Part shown: positions 21,866 through 33,430 of the stretch, one piece after another
Numbering within the stretch: position 1 is the stretch's first letter
Layout of the letters: every line of letters begins with the position of its first letter
NCBI GenBank assembly: GCA_026874595.1
Contig: CM049313.1
Span: 36,832,159-36,896,158 of the forward strand
Length of the DNA: 64,000 nucleotides
Source of the DNA: Sipunculus nudus
Taxonomy: Eukaryota > Annelida > Sipuncula > Golfingiida > Sipunculidae
Direction of reading: 5' to 3'
Position numbers and translations under genes: made by a program
The notes under the pieces: model-generated
What the model was told of the DNA's origin: nothing
Database searches by the model: none
The model's input: only the letters and a program-made list of their open reading frames with translations

Positions 21866-22090
21866 TAGTAAGGAAGTTGGAGGAGAGAGAGAGAAAAAAG
21901 GAGAAAGATAGAGAGGATGAGTCACAGATTCTCATTGCCCAGAAAGAAAGAGATGATGAGTCACAGAGAAAAGGAAAGAGAGAGAAAAAGAAAAGGGAAG
22001 GAAGGAGAAATGGAAAGGAAAAGAGAGACACAGAGAAAGAGATGGAAGGAGAAAGAGAAAAAGAAAGAAGAAAGGAGGGAAAAGATAGAA
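21866..22090 (+). repeat. Polypurine (GA-rich) tract with two TGAGTCA words
   Basis: About 225 bases are almost entirely A and G. Two copies of the AP-1 type word TGAGTCA lie at 21918-21924 and 21957-21963, 39 bp apart, inside a partly duplicated segment. Long purine-pyrimidine tracts can form triplex DNA. Charged open frames on plus (21877-22128) and hydrophobic Ser/Phe-rich ones on minus (21858-22154) follow from the composition. Confidence 0.9.
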
Positions 22091-22356
22091 ACTTTAATCT
22101 TATGATCAGTCTTTTTTTATTATTTTGACAAACATATATAAAAGGTAAATTCAAAATTTAAGTTTTGGGACAGACTATTTTCCAACTTTCCTATAATGTG
22201 ATTTCCCTTAGTACTCACTCTTTCTTTCTTGAAAAATGTATTGTTAAAATCAAATTATGGCCTGGTTTTAATGTCCTTTATCAATTAATTTCCTGATATA
22301 AATATAATATTTTGCCCATGCTTTCAAAAATAAAGAATATTTCTGGTTGTACTTAC

Positions 22357-22449
22357 TCAAACCTGTCATGCTAATCTCATTGCCCATCAAATAGTGTTGT
22401 TGAGGCAAAGGCCATACCTTGTGGTGGCTAAAGTACTTGTGTACATCAC
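22357..22449 (-). CDS. Candidate minus-strand exon, product unknown
   Basis: The minus-strand acceptor (CCATTGTTCATTTTAG) is followed by 93 nt and a strong donor (TTGA|GTAAGTACAA). The open frame is symmetrical (phase 1 to 1), with 30 full codons beginning DVHKYFSHHKVWPLPQQHYL and continuing MGNEISMTGL. The composition is protein-like, but I recognise no family. An earlier donor (CACAAG|GTATGG) would give a 32-nt exon. An ATG-led frame over 22268-22462 contains it. Chance remains possible. Confidence 0.27.
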
Positions 22450-23418
22450 CTAAAATGAACAATGGATAAATGTATGTAATAATGTGTGTAATTACAGAAT
22501 CATAACCATTACTCCTCAGTATTTTACCTTGCTACAAAGTGGGAGCTGAAAAATTGCCTTTTAACAGTACTGAGACAGAAGCAACAGAGAAATAGACAAC
22601 TTGTGTCCTTGAAAACAAGAAAAGAAAAAAAAATGGCTAGCATACAGCCTAGGAACCAGCACTGATAAATGTGAATACAAACATAAAGAACCAAGACACA
22701 GATCTGACCAAGGCCAAAGGCTAATCATTTCCTGTTAAATACACAACAGTTGCAAAATTACAACATAAACAAAAAGGGAATGCTGATAGAGAATAAAAAC
22801 TTTAAGGACGTGTGACAGGGCATTGACTTATGAAACCTTATCTGGGCTCTGGTCTATCTGGCAGTCAAATCTCTATGGCTTCCATGGAGCCCAGTACCAA
22901 TCTTCAATAATACAACCCCATTTATAAACTTGTCTAAAATGAACTGCTGGCATGGAAAAAAGGGCAAAAAAATCTGGCCTTGGAAAGAGGCAAGTCTCAC
23001 CAGTGGCAAAATCTTTTAAATCTTCCAATACTAAACAGATGGGTGCCAATCTGTATCAGGTCTGAGGCGGATGAGGTGACTGTGGTTAATTTGAATGTAA
23101 AATAATGAATGTAACTGAAAGTAATTCTTTATGAGATTAACAATGCTGGGATGGACATTCTTCCATTAACTGTTTATACATATTATGCACAATACATCCT
23201 GATGTAAAAATTAAAATTTTTCAGATATGTTAATGTTCAAACAATAAAGCTCATATGTCAAGCCTCATATATTTTAATGTACATTAATTGATAGTCATTT
23301 ATTATGTGGTTGTATTTTCATGTCCATATGCCTCCATTTGTGTATAGAGCCTAAATGTTAACATTTATATGCTCATAATTCAAAAGTAATCATATTTAAT
23401 TTCTGGATGCTGCTTAAC
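22450..23418. other. Unique AT-rich sequence, no feature seen
   Basis: No repeat or convincing coding segment between the candidate exon and the next array. Confidence 0.45.
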
Positions 23419-24740
23419 TTCTGGTTTTCATTTGAAGTGAGACCCCTTCTGTTGATATCCATTAAGAGTGGGGCCCTATCTCCTGCTTTTCATTTAGAGT
23501 GGGACCTGTGTTCATTTAGTGTGGGAGCCTATCTGCTGGTGTTCATTGGAAGTGGGATCACATATCCTGATTTTCATTTGGAGTGGGACCCTATCTGCTG
23601 GTGTTCATTTGGAATGGGGCCCTATCTGCTGGTGTTCACTTAGAGTAGAACCTTATCTCCTGGTGTTCATTTAGATTGGGGTCCTATCTGCTGGTGTTCA
23701 TTTGGAGTGGAGCCCAATCTGCTGGTGTTCATTTAGAGTGGAACCCTATCTCCTTGTGTTCATTTAGAGTGGGGTCCTATCTGCTGGTGTTCTTTTAGAA
23801 TGGGATCCTACCTCCTGGTGTTCATATGAAGTTGGACCCTACCTCCTAATGTTCACATGGAGTGGGACCCTACCTCCTGGTGTTCATTTGAAGTTGGACC
23901 CTACCTCCTAATGTTCACATAGAGTGAGACCCTATTCCTGGTGTTCATTTTGAGTTGGACACTACCTTCTGATATTCACATAGAGTTGGGCCCTACCTAA
24001 TAATGTTCACATAGAGTGGGACCCTATTCCTGGTAATCATTTAGAGTGGGACCCTACCTCTTGGTGTTCATATGGAGTTAGACCCTACCTCCTAATGTTC
24101 ACTTGGAGTGGGACCCTACCTCCTAATGTTCACATGGAGTGGGACCCTACCTTCTAATGTTCACATGGAGTGGGACCCTACCTCCTGGTATTCATAAGGA
24201 ATTGGAGCCTACCTTCTCATGTTCACATAGAGTGGGACCCTATTCCTGGTGTTCATTTTGAGTTGGACACTACCTTCTGATATTCACATAGAGTTAGACC
24301 CTACCTCCTAATGTTCACAGAGTGGGACCATATTCCTGGTATTCATTTAGAGTGGGACCCTACCTCCTGGTGTTCATTTGGAATTGGACACTATGTCCTG
24401 ATGTTCACATCGAGTTGGACCCTACCTCCTGGTGTTCATTTGGAGTAGGACCCTATCTGCTGGTGTTCATTTGGAGCGATCCTTATCTTCAGGTGTTCAT
24501 TTGATTGGTGTAGGACCCTATCTGATAGTGTTCATTTGGACTGGGACCCTTTCTGCTGGTGTTCATTTGGAGTGGGCCTTATCTTCAGGTGTTCATTTGA
24601 TTGGAGTAGGACCCTATCTGATGGTGTTCATTTGGACTGGGACACTTTCTGTTGGTGTACATTTGGACTGGGACACTTTCTGCTGGTGTTCATTTGCAGT
24701 GGGACAATACCTCTGTGTTTGAGTTGGAGAGAGGCCCCAT
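23419..24740 (+). repeat. About 34-bp minisatellite, about 39 copies
   Basis: The core unit is GTGGGACCCTACCTCCTGGT followed by GTTCATTTGGA, 31-36 bp, with many variants. Sub-domains differ: CTATCTGCTGGTGTTC units dominate the ends and CTACCTCCTAATGTTCAC units the middle. Longer duplicated blocks exist, for example TTTGATTGG(T/A)GTAGGACC at about 24510 and 24600. Open frames over it (23407-23643, 24322-24763) are repeat read-throughs. Confidence 0.95.
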
Positions 24741-26018
24741 CATATACAGGTTACCTGGTGTAAGACAAATGATCCTTGTGTTCATATGAAGTGGGATGTA
24801 CATTTGGATATGCCAGACCTGTATTTGGTCTTTAACAGACAGACCTGTCTAATCAATAATAGATGTATGATATTTAAGATATTACTTGCTGTATCATTTG
24901 CAGCATAATTACTTCTACTGCCATTTCTGCCTGAATTACGATTATAAAAAGAAACAAGAGTTAATGTTGCTGAAACCCCCTCCTAATGACTACCAACTGA
25001 ACTGTATATAAATGTACTATGTATCATACATGGGTCATACATCATGTGAAGATATGTCACTTGATGTGTTTACATCAGTCATAGTTCTTTGCATCACATT
25101 TCACAAAACACCCCATAAGAGTATATTTAGCTTGTTTGCTGATTAGACTGAAGAATAATAAAAAATCTCTGAATTATTAAATACCATTCTTGTATTGTGT
25201 ATCTTTTACATGTGTAGAAATGCCCATACAGAATTAGAAACCTGTTTTGTCTGGTTAGGTTCTTTAAGACCGGTCTCCATTCCCCTTGCCCTCATTTTGG
25301 AACCCTCAGAATGGCTGTTACATAAACAAGGCTGTTGTGGCCTTACTCTGGCAGTTCTTGCAATGACAAGTTGTAGATCAATGAGAAACTATTAAGTTGT
25401 GGACTCCTAAGTACATTCTGGCAGACAATGGTGAAGTCAGTGATAGCCAGGGATGTGTGTGTTACCACGTCAATGCAAGCTGAGGTCTGCAGATTGCTGT
25501 GAAGGGAGTTTTCTCCAAAAACACTCATTCCCCGTGCAGGAGCTAGTTTAACATAAATGAGTCACTTGAGAGTTGGTATGATTGGTTTGAATGAGGGGGT
25601 GAATTAGACAGCCCAAAAAGATGGCCCCTTGCTCAATGCCAGTACTGCTCGTGCTTGCTGCCTCATGTCATCTGTTCAGTCGTAATTTTTGCTATGTGCT
25701 CCCCGATGAACGGATGGGACATGTACATTGACAAGCCAGCTGGGGGATCATTATGGTATAGTGGGTGTCACAGCCGTGAAAGCTAACCCATAGAATTTTC
25801 CATGAAGTTCAGTTAGAGTTCACTTGTTAACAGGTTGCAATTTAAGACATTCCATGTGCTTTCACCATGTAAAATTTAAAATTTTTCACAGATACGTTTG
25901 AAAAAAACCAAAGGAAATTATGTAAGCTGGACCTGGTCTAACAGTATTAGCTGCATGGTATCTGAAACTGATGTAAGTTTGTTATATATATCTTTTAAAT
26001 AAATCACAGTTTTGCCAG
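24741..26018. other. Unique sequence, GC-richer at 25250-25790
   Basis: Bases 25195-25528 hold short frames on both strands with balanced composition, for example minus 25343-25528. Bases 25610-25790 are GC-richer with several CpGs. I see no splice-bounded exon or domain. A conserved non-coding element is one possibility. Confidence 0.3.
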
Positions 26019-27305
26019 AAAGTCTAAGAAGACCAAAGATGTACCTGTCTCCATCCTGAATGATTCTGCAAACTGGTCTAAGAAGACCAAAGAAGTAACT
26101 GTCTTCATCCTGAATGGTTCAGCCAATTTGTCTAAAAAGACCAAAAATGTACCCGTCTCCATCCTGAATGGTTCTACAAATTGGTCTTGGGAGACCAAAG
26201 AAGTACCTGTCTCAATCCTGTTCAGGTAGGCCACAGCAACATCTGCCTGCATTCTGGATGGTTTCAATAGAATGGTCCAGGAAAACTACAGCAACATCTG
26301 CCTGCATTCTGGATGGTTTCAATAGAATGGTCCAGGAAGACCACAGCAACATAGCCTGCCTTCTGGATGGTTTCAACAGAATGGTTCAGGAAGACCACAG
26401 AAACATCTGCCTACATTCTGGACTGTTTTAAACGAATGTTTCAGCAGGACCACAGAGACACCTGCCTGCATTCTAAATGGTTTCAACAGAATGGTTCAGG
26501 AAGACCAAATAAACACCTGACTGCACTCTTGATAGTTTCAAAAGAATGGTTCAGGAAGACCAAATAAACATCTGACTGCACTCTGGATAGTTTCAAAAGA
26601 ATGGTTCAGGAAGACCAAATAAACATCTGACTGCACTCTGGATAGTTTCAAAAGAATTGTTCAGGAAGACCAAATAAACATCTGACTGCACTCTGGATAG
26701 TTTCAAAAGAATGGTTCAGGAAGACCAAATAAACATCTGACTGCACTCTGGATAGTTTCAAAAGAATGGTTCAGGAAGACCAAATAAACATCTGACTGCA
26801 CTCTGGATAGTTTCAAAAGAATGGTTCAGGAAGACCAAATAATCATCTGCCTGCACTCTGGATAGTTTCAAAAGAATGGTTCAGGAAGATGACAGGAACT
26901 TCTGCCTGCATTCTGGATTGTTTTAAATGAATGTTTCAGCAGGACCACAGCGACACCTGCCTGCACTCTAAATGGTTCGACAGAATGGTTCAGCAAGACC
27001 AAATAAACACCTGACTGCACTCTGGACAGTTTCAAAAGAATGGTTCAGGAAGACCACAGAAACATCTGCCTGCATTCTGGATGGTTTCATAAGAATGGTT
27101 CAGCAAGACTAAAGAAAGTTCTGACCACAGTAAGATCTGCCTTCATTCTGAATGGTTTCAAAAGAATGGTCAACGGACACCAAAGCAACTTCTGTCTGCA
27201 TTCGGAATGGTTTCAATAGACTGGTTCAAGAAACTAAAACAGCTGCCTGCACCCTGTTAAAGTGGTCTCTACTGAAAGGCTGAGTAAGACCACAGCAAGG
27301 TCTAA
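26019..27305 (+). repeat. 55-bp minisatellite, about 23 copies
   Basis: The consensus is CTGACTGCACTCTGGATAGT, TTCAAAAGAATGGTTCAGGA, AGACCAAATAAACAT. Units at 26500-26880 are almost identical. Units toward both ends (GTCTAAGAAGACCAAAGATG at the left, GTCAACGGACACCAAAGC at the right) are strongly diverged, which shows the ancestral unit and the expansion in the centre. Confidence 0.96.
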
Positions 27306-29159
27306 CAATACTAAAGAGTATTTCAAGTATGCACTTTTACAATACTCAAACGAGTATTTCCCCTAATGATTTATCAATGGGCCATAAAACCACCATCAAT
27401 ATCAAATAGAAATTCACACCACATAACTTTCATCAAAGCAATCCAACATCTATTGCATATAAAACACATTTCTTGACAGACAATGTCAGGTTGGTTTAAA
27501 ACTCCCTTGACCCAATAACTGCAGAACAAAGTTGTCATTATTTATTAGAGACTGGATTGTATTATACAGTAAGTTGTGGATGTAATGTAACAATTTCAAT
27601 AATTCCATATATGTTTACTGGTTATTTTATGAATGACTTTTAAGTCCATTCATGCAATCTATTTTCACATGTACTATGAGGACTTCCCTTGTATTATATA
27701 AGTTCTTTGAGGTTAAATCCTACACCATATGGGAAAGGTCTTTGTTAATTTAAAATACAAGTGAATCTTTTCCATCTTTCACCAATTCATTCTCATCTAG
27801 GTAGTCTACACAGAGAATAAATCTATTGTCACAAGATATTGATGTTTTTCAGTTTTCTAGCTCTGATTACATGAAGGATGAAGACATTGTATCTTAACAC
27901 CTGAGACAGTGTATGGCATAAAACATTGACAATCTATGTGCCAATGAGAGATAAGAAGACAATTGGAAAAAACATGCCATACATTGTTTATTCTCAGAGT
28001 AAACATAAGGAATATTATCAATCTCATCTTCCAAGAGAATAGAGCAATAAAGATACCAAAGGATAAAAAGTAAAACCATACCGACAATATAACTGTTATA
28101 GCTTTAATATCTGATTCCTCTGCCCTTTAGCAATGGTTCCATTTCCATTAAAACACAACAATTGTATACTGCTGTCTCCCTGGTGAAGCATGCTTTACTG
28201 GACTTGTCTACCACAAGACTTTATTTTCCCTTGGCAAATAATACCTTATATTTAAGGTCTGTTTTCATGACATGTCTATTACTGACATGTCTTCCACAGG
28301 TTATGTGATTGACAGTGATGTCATGCAAGGCACAGCAAATGAGTTACGAGATTTACAATGGGATTTTTATAATTACATATATTTTTTATTTAATTCTTCA
28401 CTCATTATTTAATGTTAAGATTAGTGGCTCTTTACAGGGATATTTTTTAAATAGGTTGGATTACCATTGTTGTGCAATTTTCCAAATGACTGGCATTAAA
28501 ACTAAAAGTAGGTCTTATCAGTCCATTTTATAAATGCTGAATCATGTACTCATAGATAATATAAAGGTTGCCAACCATGATGCTCTTGCGAGGCAACTTA
28601 CTAGTGCACTTAATGGCCTTAACCTTCAGTTGTCTCATCAGACAAAGTCAAATGATCACCAATAAAAGCTTGCCTCCCCTTTCAGGCTCATCATCAGACA
28701 ATACGAAGTTAGTCCACTTCACTAGACACTTATAATAAACGGATGATTATACGTGTATCAGTGTGGCTCCGTCATAATCCAGTCACTTACACTCAATGAC
28801 CTTCACTCAATGACAGGTCATTTACATTTGGGGATGTAGCTTGCTGCAAACCAGTTAATCAAGTAAAAGTGCATCATTTGATTTACATGTCTACCTGACA
28901 ATGACTGGACAAAGGGCAGTGATTTAGCAGCGGTCAATGCAAGTGGTTCTCAGCATGATATGGTCAGTCAACTGAATGATCTTGTTATGACATGTGTGTT
29001 AGTCAGAGTCATATATACTTCTGTTCTCTTGCTGAGACAGTGTCAAACATAGCAAGTTGAAATAAATATAGGTCATTATATCGTATAATAATCTTTTTCC
29101 TATTTTACTTAGTTTATTTTATGTTACATTATATCTGATTAAATAATGCATTTTAACTT
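27306..29159. other. Unique AT-rich sequence, no supported feature
   Basis: Hydrophobic minus-strand frames at 27857-28087 and 27894-28079 overlap in different registers of the same AT-rich stretch and are not credible. No tandem repeats or TE ends are seen. Confidence 0.45.
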
Positions 29160-29335
29160 TTCATTATAATACACTATATTATTATCACCATAAAATGCCT
29201 TGAAAGTGTCCTTTCTCTTTAATCCAGAAAATTATAGAATTATAAAATCACATTGTTAAAAGATCTATTTAATTCATCATTATAAAACATTCTATTATAA
29301 TAAAATGCCTTGAAAGTGTCTTTTCTTTTTATTAA
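29160..29335. repeat. 110-bp diverged tandem duplication
   Basis: TAAAATGCCTTGAAAGTGTC at 29191 recurs at 29301, and TCATTATAA before it recurs as well. The second copy runs up to within a few bases of the DNA-transposon relic, which is inserted at its right edge. Confidence 0.85.
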
Positions 29336-29340
29336 AAATA

Positions 29341-30257
29341 CAGTTGAGCGCCACTTTTCCGAATGCGAATTTCCAAAAAATTGTTTTTTCCCAATTTAAA
29401 ATCGGGAACCAAAAATTTATTTGTTTTAACAAAATATTTTTCAAGCATGTAAATACCTTAAATGATTTTTTGTAATAACGAGTCACATGGGCATGCAGTC
29501 AAGTGTTTAAGCCCAGTGGTGACCTTAATTAATTAATTAATTAGGGGCTGATGTTGTTGCTGGGCATAGGTATGGAAACTATACCTGGTCCCGCAACACT
29601 AGGCTATACCCTAGAAAGGGGTTGAGCAGTTTATCCAAGAGGGCTTGTGTGTTGTTAACCAAATCTCGATCATGCAAAAACAAGTATAGTTTGTCAGCTT
29701 GGGCTAGGATGTCAGGCCAAACAACTGAGCATTTTACTTGTTTGAACATGAAAAGGTATCATTCATACATCACTTGTGCTCAAGCAGGTTAAGGTGCGAG
29801 CCCAAAGCAAATTTTGAATGTTCATAAATTATCCATTTTAATAAGTAGGCTCTACAAGCGTTCAAAAACTTTAATTCCCTTGCCTTTCACTCTTTTTGCA
29901 TGTGCCACTTTGGCGCTGACTGTGGGCAGTTAAAGAAACTAACCGAGCTTCACTAATGGTGATGTCCATTGACCTTTCCCTCCAGTGAATTTGTTGAAAT
30001 TACGGCACGCACATACCTTACAAACAGGTTAGACTGATCTTTACAAATCAAGCTCTGCAGTAAATCCAATTTTTTTATATGTCAATTATGAATGTCTAAA
30101 AAAAACACAGTGTTCCCTCAGTAAAATGGCATCAAATTAATCATTAGGCCTAGTCATTCAAACTTGCCTCTTAACCCCTGACCGATTTTTGGGAAAATTT
30201 GTTTTTCTGAAAGAAAAGCTTGTCCCCTGACGCTTTCGGAAAAACGGTGCTCTACTG
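29341..30257. mobile_element. pogo/Tigger-like DNA transposon relic, non-autonomous
   Basis: The left end CAGTTGAGCGCCACTTTTCC and the reverse complement of the right end, CAGTAGAGCACCGTTTTTCC, match at 22 of the first 27 positions. Weaker similarity (TTTCCCAA and ATCGG words) continues inward. Both ends are flanked by TA (29339-29340 and 30258-30259), the target duplication of the Tc1/mariner superfamily. TIRs beginning CAGT are typical of its pogo branch. The 917-bp interior has no transposase frame or DDE-like segment, so this is a deleted or MITE-like derivative. Confidence 0.7.
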
Positions 30258-30259
30258 TA

Positions 30260-32451
30260 GTAATATAGTTAGAAATCTTATATAATAAAACTGGGTGATA
30301 TTTAATTATATTTTCATAATGCCTCACTGAAGTCCAATGGAATCTACATACTTAAGCAGACATCATCCATGTATAGTGAGTGCCAGTCTATTAGCTCATA
30401 ACAGCCTATTATGTTAAACAGTTAATCGTTATAAAGGTGAGCTTAAAGCTTAATGAACCTGAGTGACCTTCATTAACATGTTTACACAGCCATGGCTCCT
30501 AATGGGTTTGTTCTAGCCTGCTTCCTCTTAAGTACCTAATGAAGCAGGAAATTAGCCAAATTAATAAACAGCACCGGTAATTAATTAATAAACATATAAA
30601 GCAGCATTAAAAATTATTCCTTTTCCATATATCATAGGTTCCCTGCATTTATTAATGTTAAGTTTGTGACTTATTCTCATCAATTAACATAAATTTAAGA
30701 AACATTTTTGTAAAAAAAAAAAAAAATAAAGTGCAGATTTAAAGGAATATTGGCCTGGCTTTATTTAAATATAAAAATCAGTATTATAAATGATAATTCA
30801 TTCTGATACCTCTGTATTGACATTAAAAATACTAATCATGTATACATATACTTTACAATGTAAGGTTGGGGCAGTCAAGTTACCCGTATTCAGTATTTTC
30901 ACAATATCTGACAGCCACATTGATTTTACCGTCAACTTTCCTATTATCACAATATCACAATACGGTATGCATTTTTGTCCATGATCTTGGAGTTTTTCTT
31001 GGGAAAATTGCATTATTAAGGTCTGTTCATGTTCAAAATAACGTTTATTTCAAGAATTATATTTATTTTTATAAACCGCATGCATTAGAACACCTGTGTG
31101 TGGGTGGAACTGTGTGCTCACTGACTTTGGGATTAGTAGGAAATGTCTGGTAGTAGCAGGACGAATCAGAGAGGACAAAAGCTGCAGAATTCCAGGAGAA
31201 AATAACATTTTAATGAAAGAGCAATTAATTAAACATATTTTTCCTTTTATTATATAGAACAAAAGTGTCACCGGACCAAACATTCCTGACAGGTTACATC
31301 TTTGGCCATATAATGGGGGTTTGAATATTCTGACTTGATGGTTAAAACACGCTCTCCCAAAACTCTCCCAATTGTGAGCCTTTACACACAGTTTCAGTCA
31401 ACAGGAACATGTATTACATATTTGGGGCCATGTCAGTAAGGGCTTCTCATGATTGACCAATGTTGTGGCCCGGACAATGCACGGGCTGTGTTTATGTTGA
31501 CACCTGTGATTGCGCCTGGTCCACTCTTTCTATCACTCGTTTACAGGGGTAAGCAAAAGGTTTCAAGGCAATATTCTAGCAGGTACAAATTTATTTTAAA
31601 GGGAAGAAGCTAATTTTTGTGTAAATTCAATTCTTTAAGATACACAAGCACAAAAAATTCATGACAATCTATTAAGAGCCCTTCCTAAGAAATCTGGATT
31701 TTGTCTGTATTTTTCAAGTGATAAAACTTGTGTGCTCCAATGCATGTTTTAAAAACCATCAAATCCATATGATATAAGTCATTGTGACTTATTTCATATT
31801 CACTGTTCAATCCATCAGGACCTGTAATGATGTGAAGCTTTAGCTTTCTGTATCTTACTCCTAAAATTTGTATTCTGCATAAGCATGGACTTAAAGCTAT
31901 GATCTCTCATTCTCAGTCAATATAAAAGGCTTAAAATGCAAACTTTGGGTGGCACCATCAGGCTTTAACCTCTGTACAAAAAAAGAAAGTAAAAAAGGAT
32001 CAAGTTAGATGATTTTGTACCTGGGGGGGGGACCACCTGAGAAAGTCAACCAACAACATTTTTTTACCCAAATATTCATAATGAAACTTGAATATAAATT
32101 CATGACGACTCATAAACCCTGTAAGGCTCCCCATGCCACTGGGGAAGGGGAAAGCCTTATATAAGTGAAATTTTGCAATATTTTTTCCACGATACAGAGA
32201 CATCTTTGACAAAAACATTGGTGTCACTTGACCTTATATAGACATCTTCACACCTGAGATCTAACAGGTGCAGACACATAAAGGTACTTGAAATTTTAAT
32301 GGATGAAAATATCAGAGTCCTTCCTCTCATAGAAAACTCTTGCCAGAACACACCTACATTGCTGACACATTTAAGCAAAATCTGCAAAAGCTTTATTTTT
32401 ACATGAAGACTTGAGTGGGGCCATCTTATTCACAAACAAATCTTGACAGAG
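30260..32451. other. Unique sequence with possible conserved non-coding stretches
   Basis: Bases 30330-30620 combine moderate GC with repeated homeodomain-type words (TAATTAATTAATAAAC, GGAAATTAGCC, CATTAACATG). Bases 31420-31560 contain GATTGACCAATG and an unusual CpG-bearing segment (GGCCCGGACAATGCACGGGC). A15 lies at 30712-30726 and G9 at 32023-32031. Open frames here are short and in conflicting registers. Confidence 0.25.
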
Positions 32452-32583
32452 ACTACCTGTACCCATGCTACCTGTGCCTAAGTTACCTGTGGAAATGCTA
32501 CCGGTGCCCACGCTATCTGTGCCGAAGTTACCTGTGATAATGCTACCTGTGCAATGCTACCTATGCCCACACTACCTGTGACC
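32452..32583 (+). repeat. About 16-bp degenerate minisatellite, 8 copies
   Basis: Variants of CTACCTGTGCCCATG and GTTACCTGTGNNNATG alternate eight times with 15-18 bp spacing. Confidence 0.85.
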
Positions 32584-32659
32584 CAGGGGTACTCAAATCA
32601 AGATTATTTGTAAGGTTTTACCAAGAATAAAATAAAACAAGATGATATTTAAGGTTTTT

Positions 32660-33430
32660 CATTTTCACATAGTTCACAGTGAATTATTTTGGATATCTAA
32701 GGAGAAATCACAATGACCTTCCTTTACATTAAGAAAGACATTTCTAGATCCAACAGTTAAGATTTGTGGCCTGTCTGACTTTCTGGGAGCTCAAAATTAG
32801 GTTTTCTGCTCATAGCTCACAGAATATAAGTCACAGTAACCTTATTTCAGCATTCACAGGAAACTTGCCAAGGACCGCCCTTTATGTCATATCAAATGGT
32901 TCTAGGTCCAACAGTAAAGTTTTGTAATCTGCCTGTTTTGGTGCTCATTATAACACTTTTGGCCAGTCACTTGCAGAATAAAGGTCACCATGACCTATTT
33001 CAGGTTTCCAAAGACATTTACCTAAGACCTCCCTGAATGTCACAATAGAAGATTCTACGCCAAATGGATACCCTGTCTAACTCTCATGTTTTTGCCCAGA
33101 AGCTCAAAGAATATAGGTCACCATGGCCTAATTTCATGTTTCTGAGGAGATCTGCCTCGGACCTCCCTGGATGTACAGTTAGAAGTTTCTAGGTATAATG
33201 GTTACAGTTTGTGCCCTATTAATGTCTGGACTGCTTCATTTGAAGGTCTCAAAAATAGAGAAAAAAAACTTGGAGAGTATAAACCACAGTGACCTAATTT
33301 CAAGTTTTACTGACCTCCCTTGATTTTAATAAGAAGTTTTAAGTCAAGTGGTTACAATTTGTACCCTGTTAAAGGAAGACTGAAAGACATGCAGATGCAC
33401 AGATGGATGGGCAATGCACAAAGAGGGACT
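32660..33430 (+). repeat. About 150-bp diverged tandem repeat with TE-like tail
   Basis: Five diverged units are marked by TCTAGATCCAACAGTTAAG (32743), TCTAGGTCCAACAGTAAAG (32902), CTACGCCAAATGG (33054), TCTAGGTATAATGGTTACAG (33188) and TTAAGTCAAGTGGTTACA (33338). Each also carries an AGGTCACCATGACCTAATTT type palindromic word. The block ends in an AGACTGAAAGACATGCAGAT stretch resembling the GACGGAC-type tails of the other elements here. It is probably the core of a decayed non-autonomous element. Confidence 0.75.

Noticed and set aside
21877-22128. Highly charged Glu/Lys/Arg-rich frame suggesting a coiled-coil or nuclear protein
   Set aside because: It is the direct reading of a GA-only tract, and overlapping frames give the same composition.
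27857-28087. Membrane-protein-like minus frames
   Set aside because: Two overlapping registers of the same AT-rich DNA both look hydrophobic, which is a composition effect.
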